From the NCBI GenBank assembly GCA_002914845.1, contig JXTC01000639.1, positions 1-64,000 of the forward strand: 64,000 nt of DNA, in the 5' to 3' direction. The notes beneath the pieces were generated by a model. The model was not told the origin of the DNA. It did not search any database and saw only the letters and a list, made by a program, of their open reading frames with translations. This document shows positions 63,955 through 64,000 of this stretch, in pieces. Position 1 is the stretch's first letter; each line of letters begins with the position of its first letter. This stretch comes from Trema orientale (taxonomy: Eukaryota; Streptophyta; Magnoliopsida; Rosales; Cannabaceae). The position numbers and the translations under genes were made by a program.

Positions 63955-64000
63955 TTAGTATAACAAAGAAAAAGAAAAAGAAAACAAAAAAGGAAAACAA

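Overview
The window is plant nuclear DNA, most likely from a woody eudicot. Two spliced genes with canonical GT..AG introns sit in AT-rich DNA crowded with plant-type transposons: Ty1/copia, an L1-like LINE, hAT, Mutator-type MITEs and Harbinger-like MITEs. The species cannot be fixed from the sequence.

Only two host genes look intact. On the + strand, 45998-50606 encodes a class II NADPH-cytochrome P450 reductase in 18 coding exons (711 residues). Upstream are a CT-rich leader and a TATA box near 45711. On the - strand, 59417-57166 encodes the core spliceosomal protein Sm F in 5 coding exons (89 residues). The two genes converge across about 6.5 kb of repeat-rich DNA. They have no evident functional link.

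Layout: 1-722 is the 3' end of a copia element running off the left edge. 2.1-6.6 kb holds MITEs and a LINE remnant. 7.3-11.5 kb is a 5'-truncated copia element whose 3' LTR is interrupted by a second LTR. 15.5-23.8 kb is a complete - strand copia element (LTRs, 5-bp target duplication, one 1,338-codon gag-pol frame broken only by stops), with a 1.49-kb solo LTR nested in its 3' LTR. 26-31 kb has MITEs, a 2.77-kb hAT transposon with a decayed transposase, and a related hAT MITE. 31.8-32.9 kb is a 1.1-kb foldback element. 33.9-39.6 kb is a full-span but decayed L1-like LINE. 40-43.4 kb is a gag-only copia remnant between direct repeats. 45.5-50.6 kb is the reductase gene. 52.9-54.7 kb is a MITE cluster with one MITE inside another. 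56-62 kb holds Sm F and five Mutator-type MITEs. 62.7-64 kb is tandem repeat DNA.

I found no undescribed gene system. The most informative content is the transposon record: many insertions keep exact target-site duplications, so boundaries and the order of events can be read from the sequence. All splice sites, translations and repeat boundaries here were worked out by eye.
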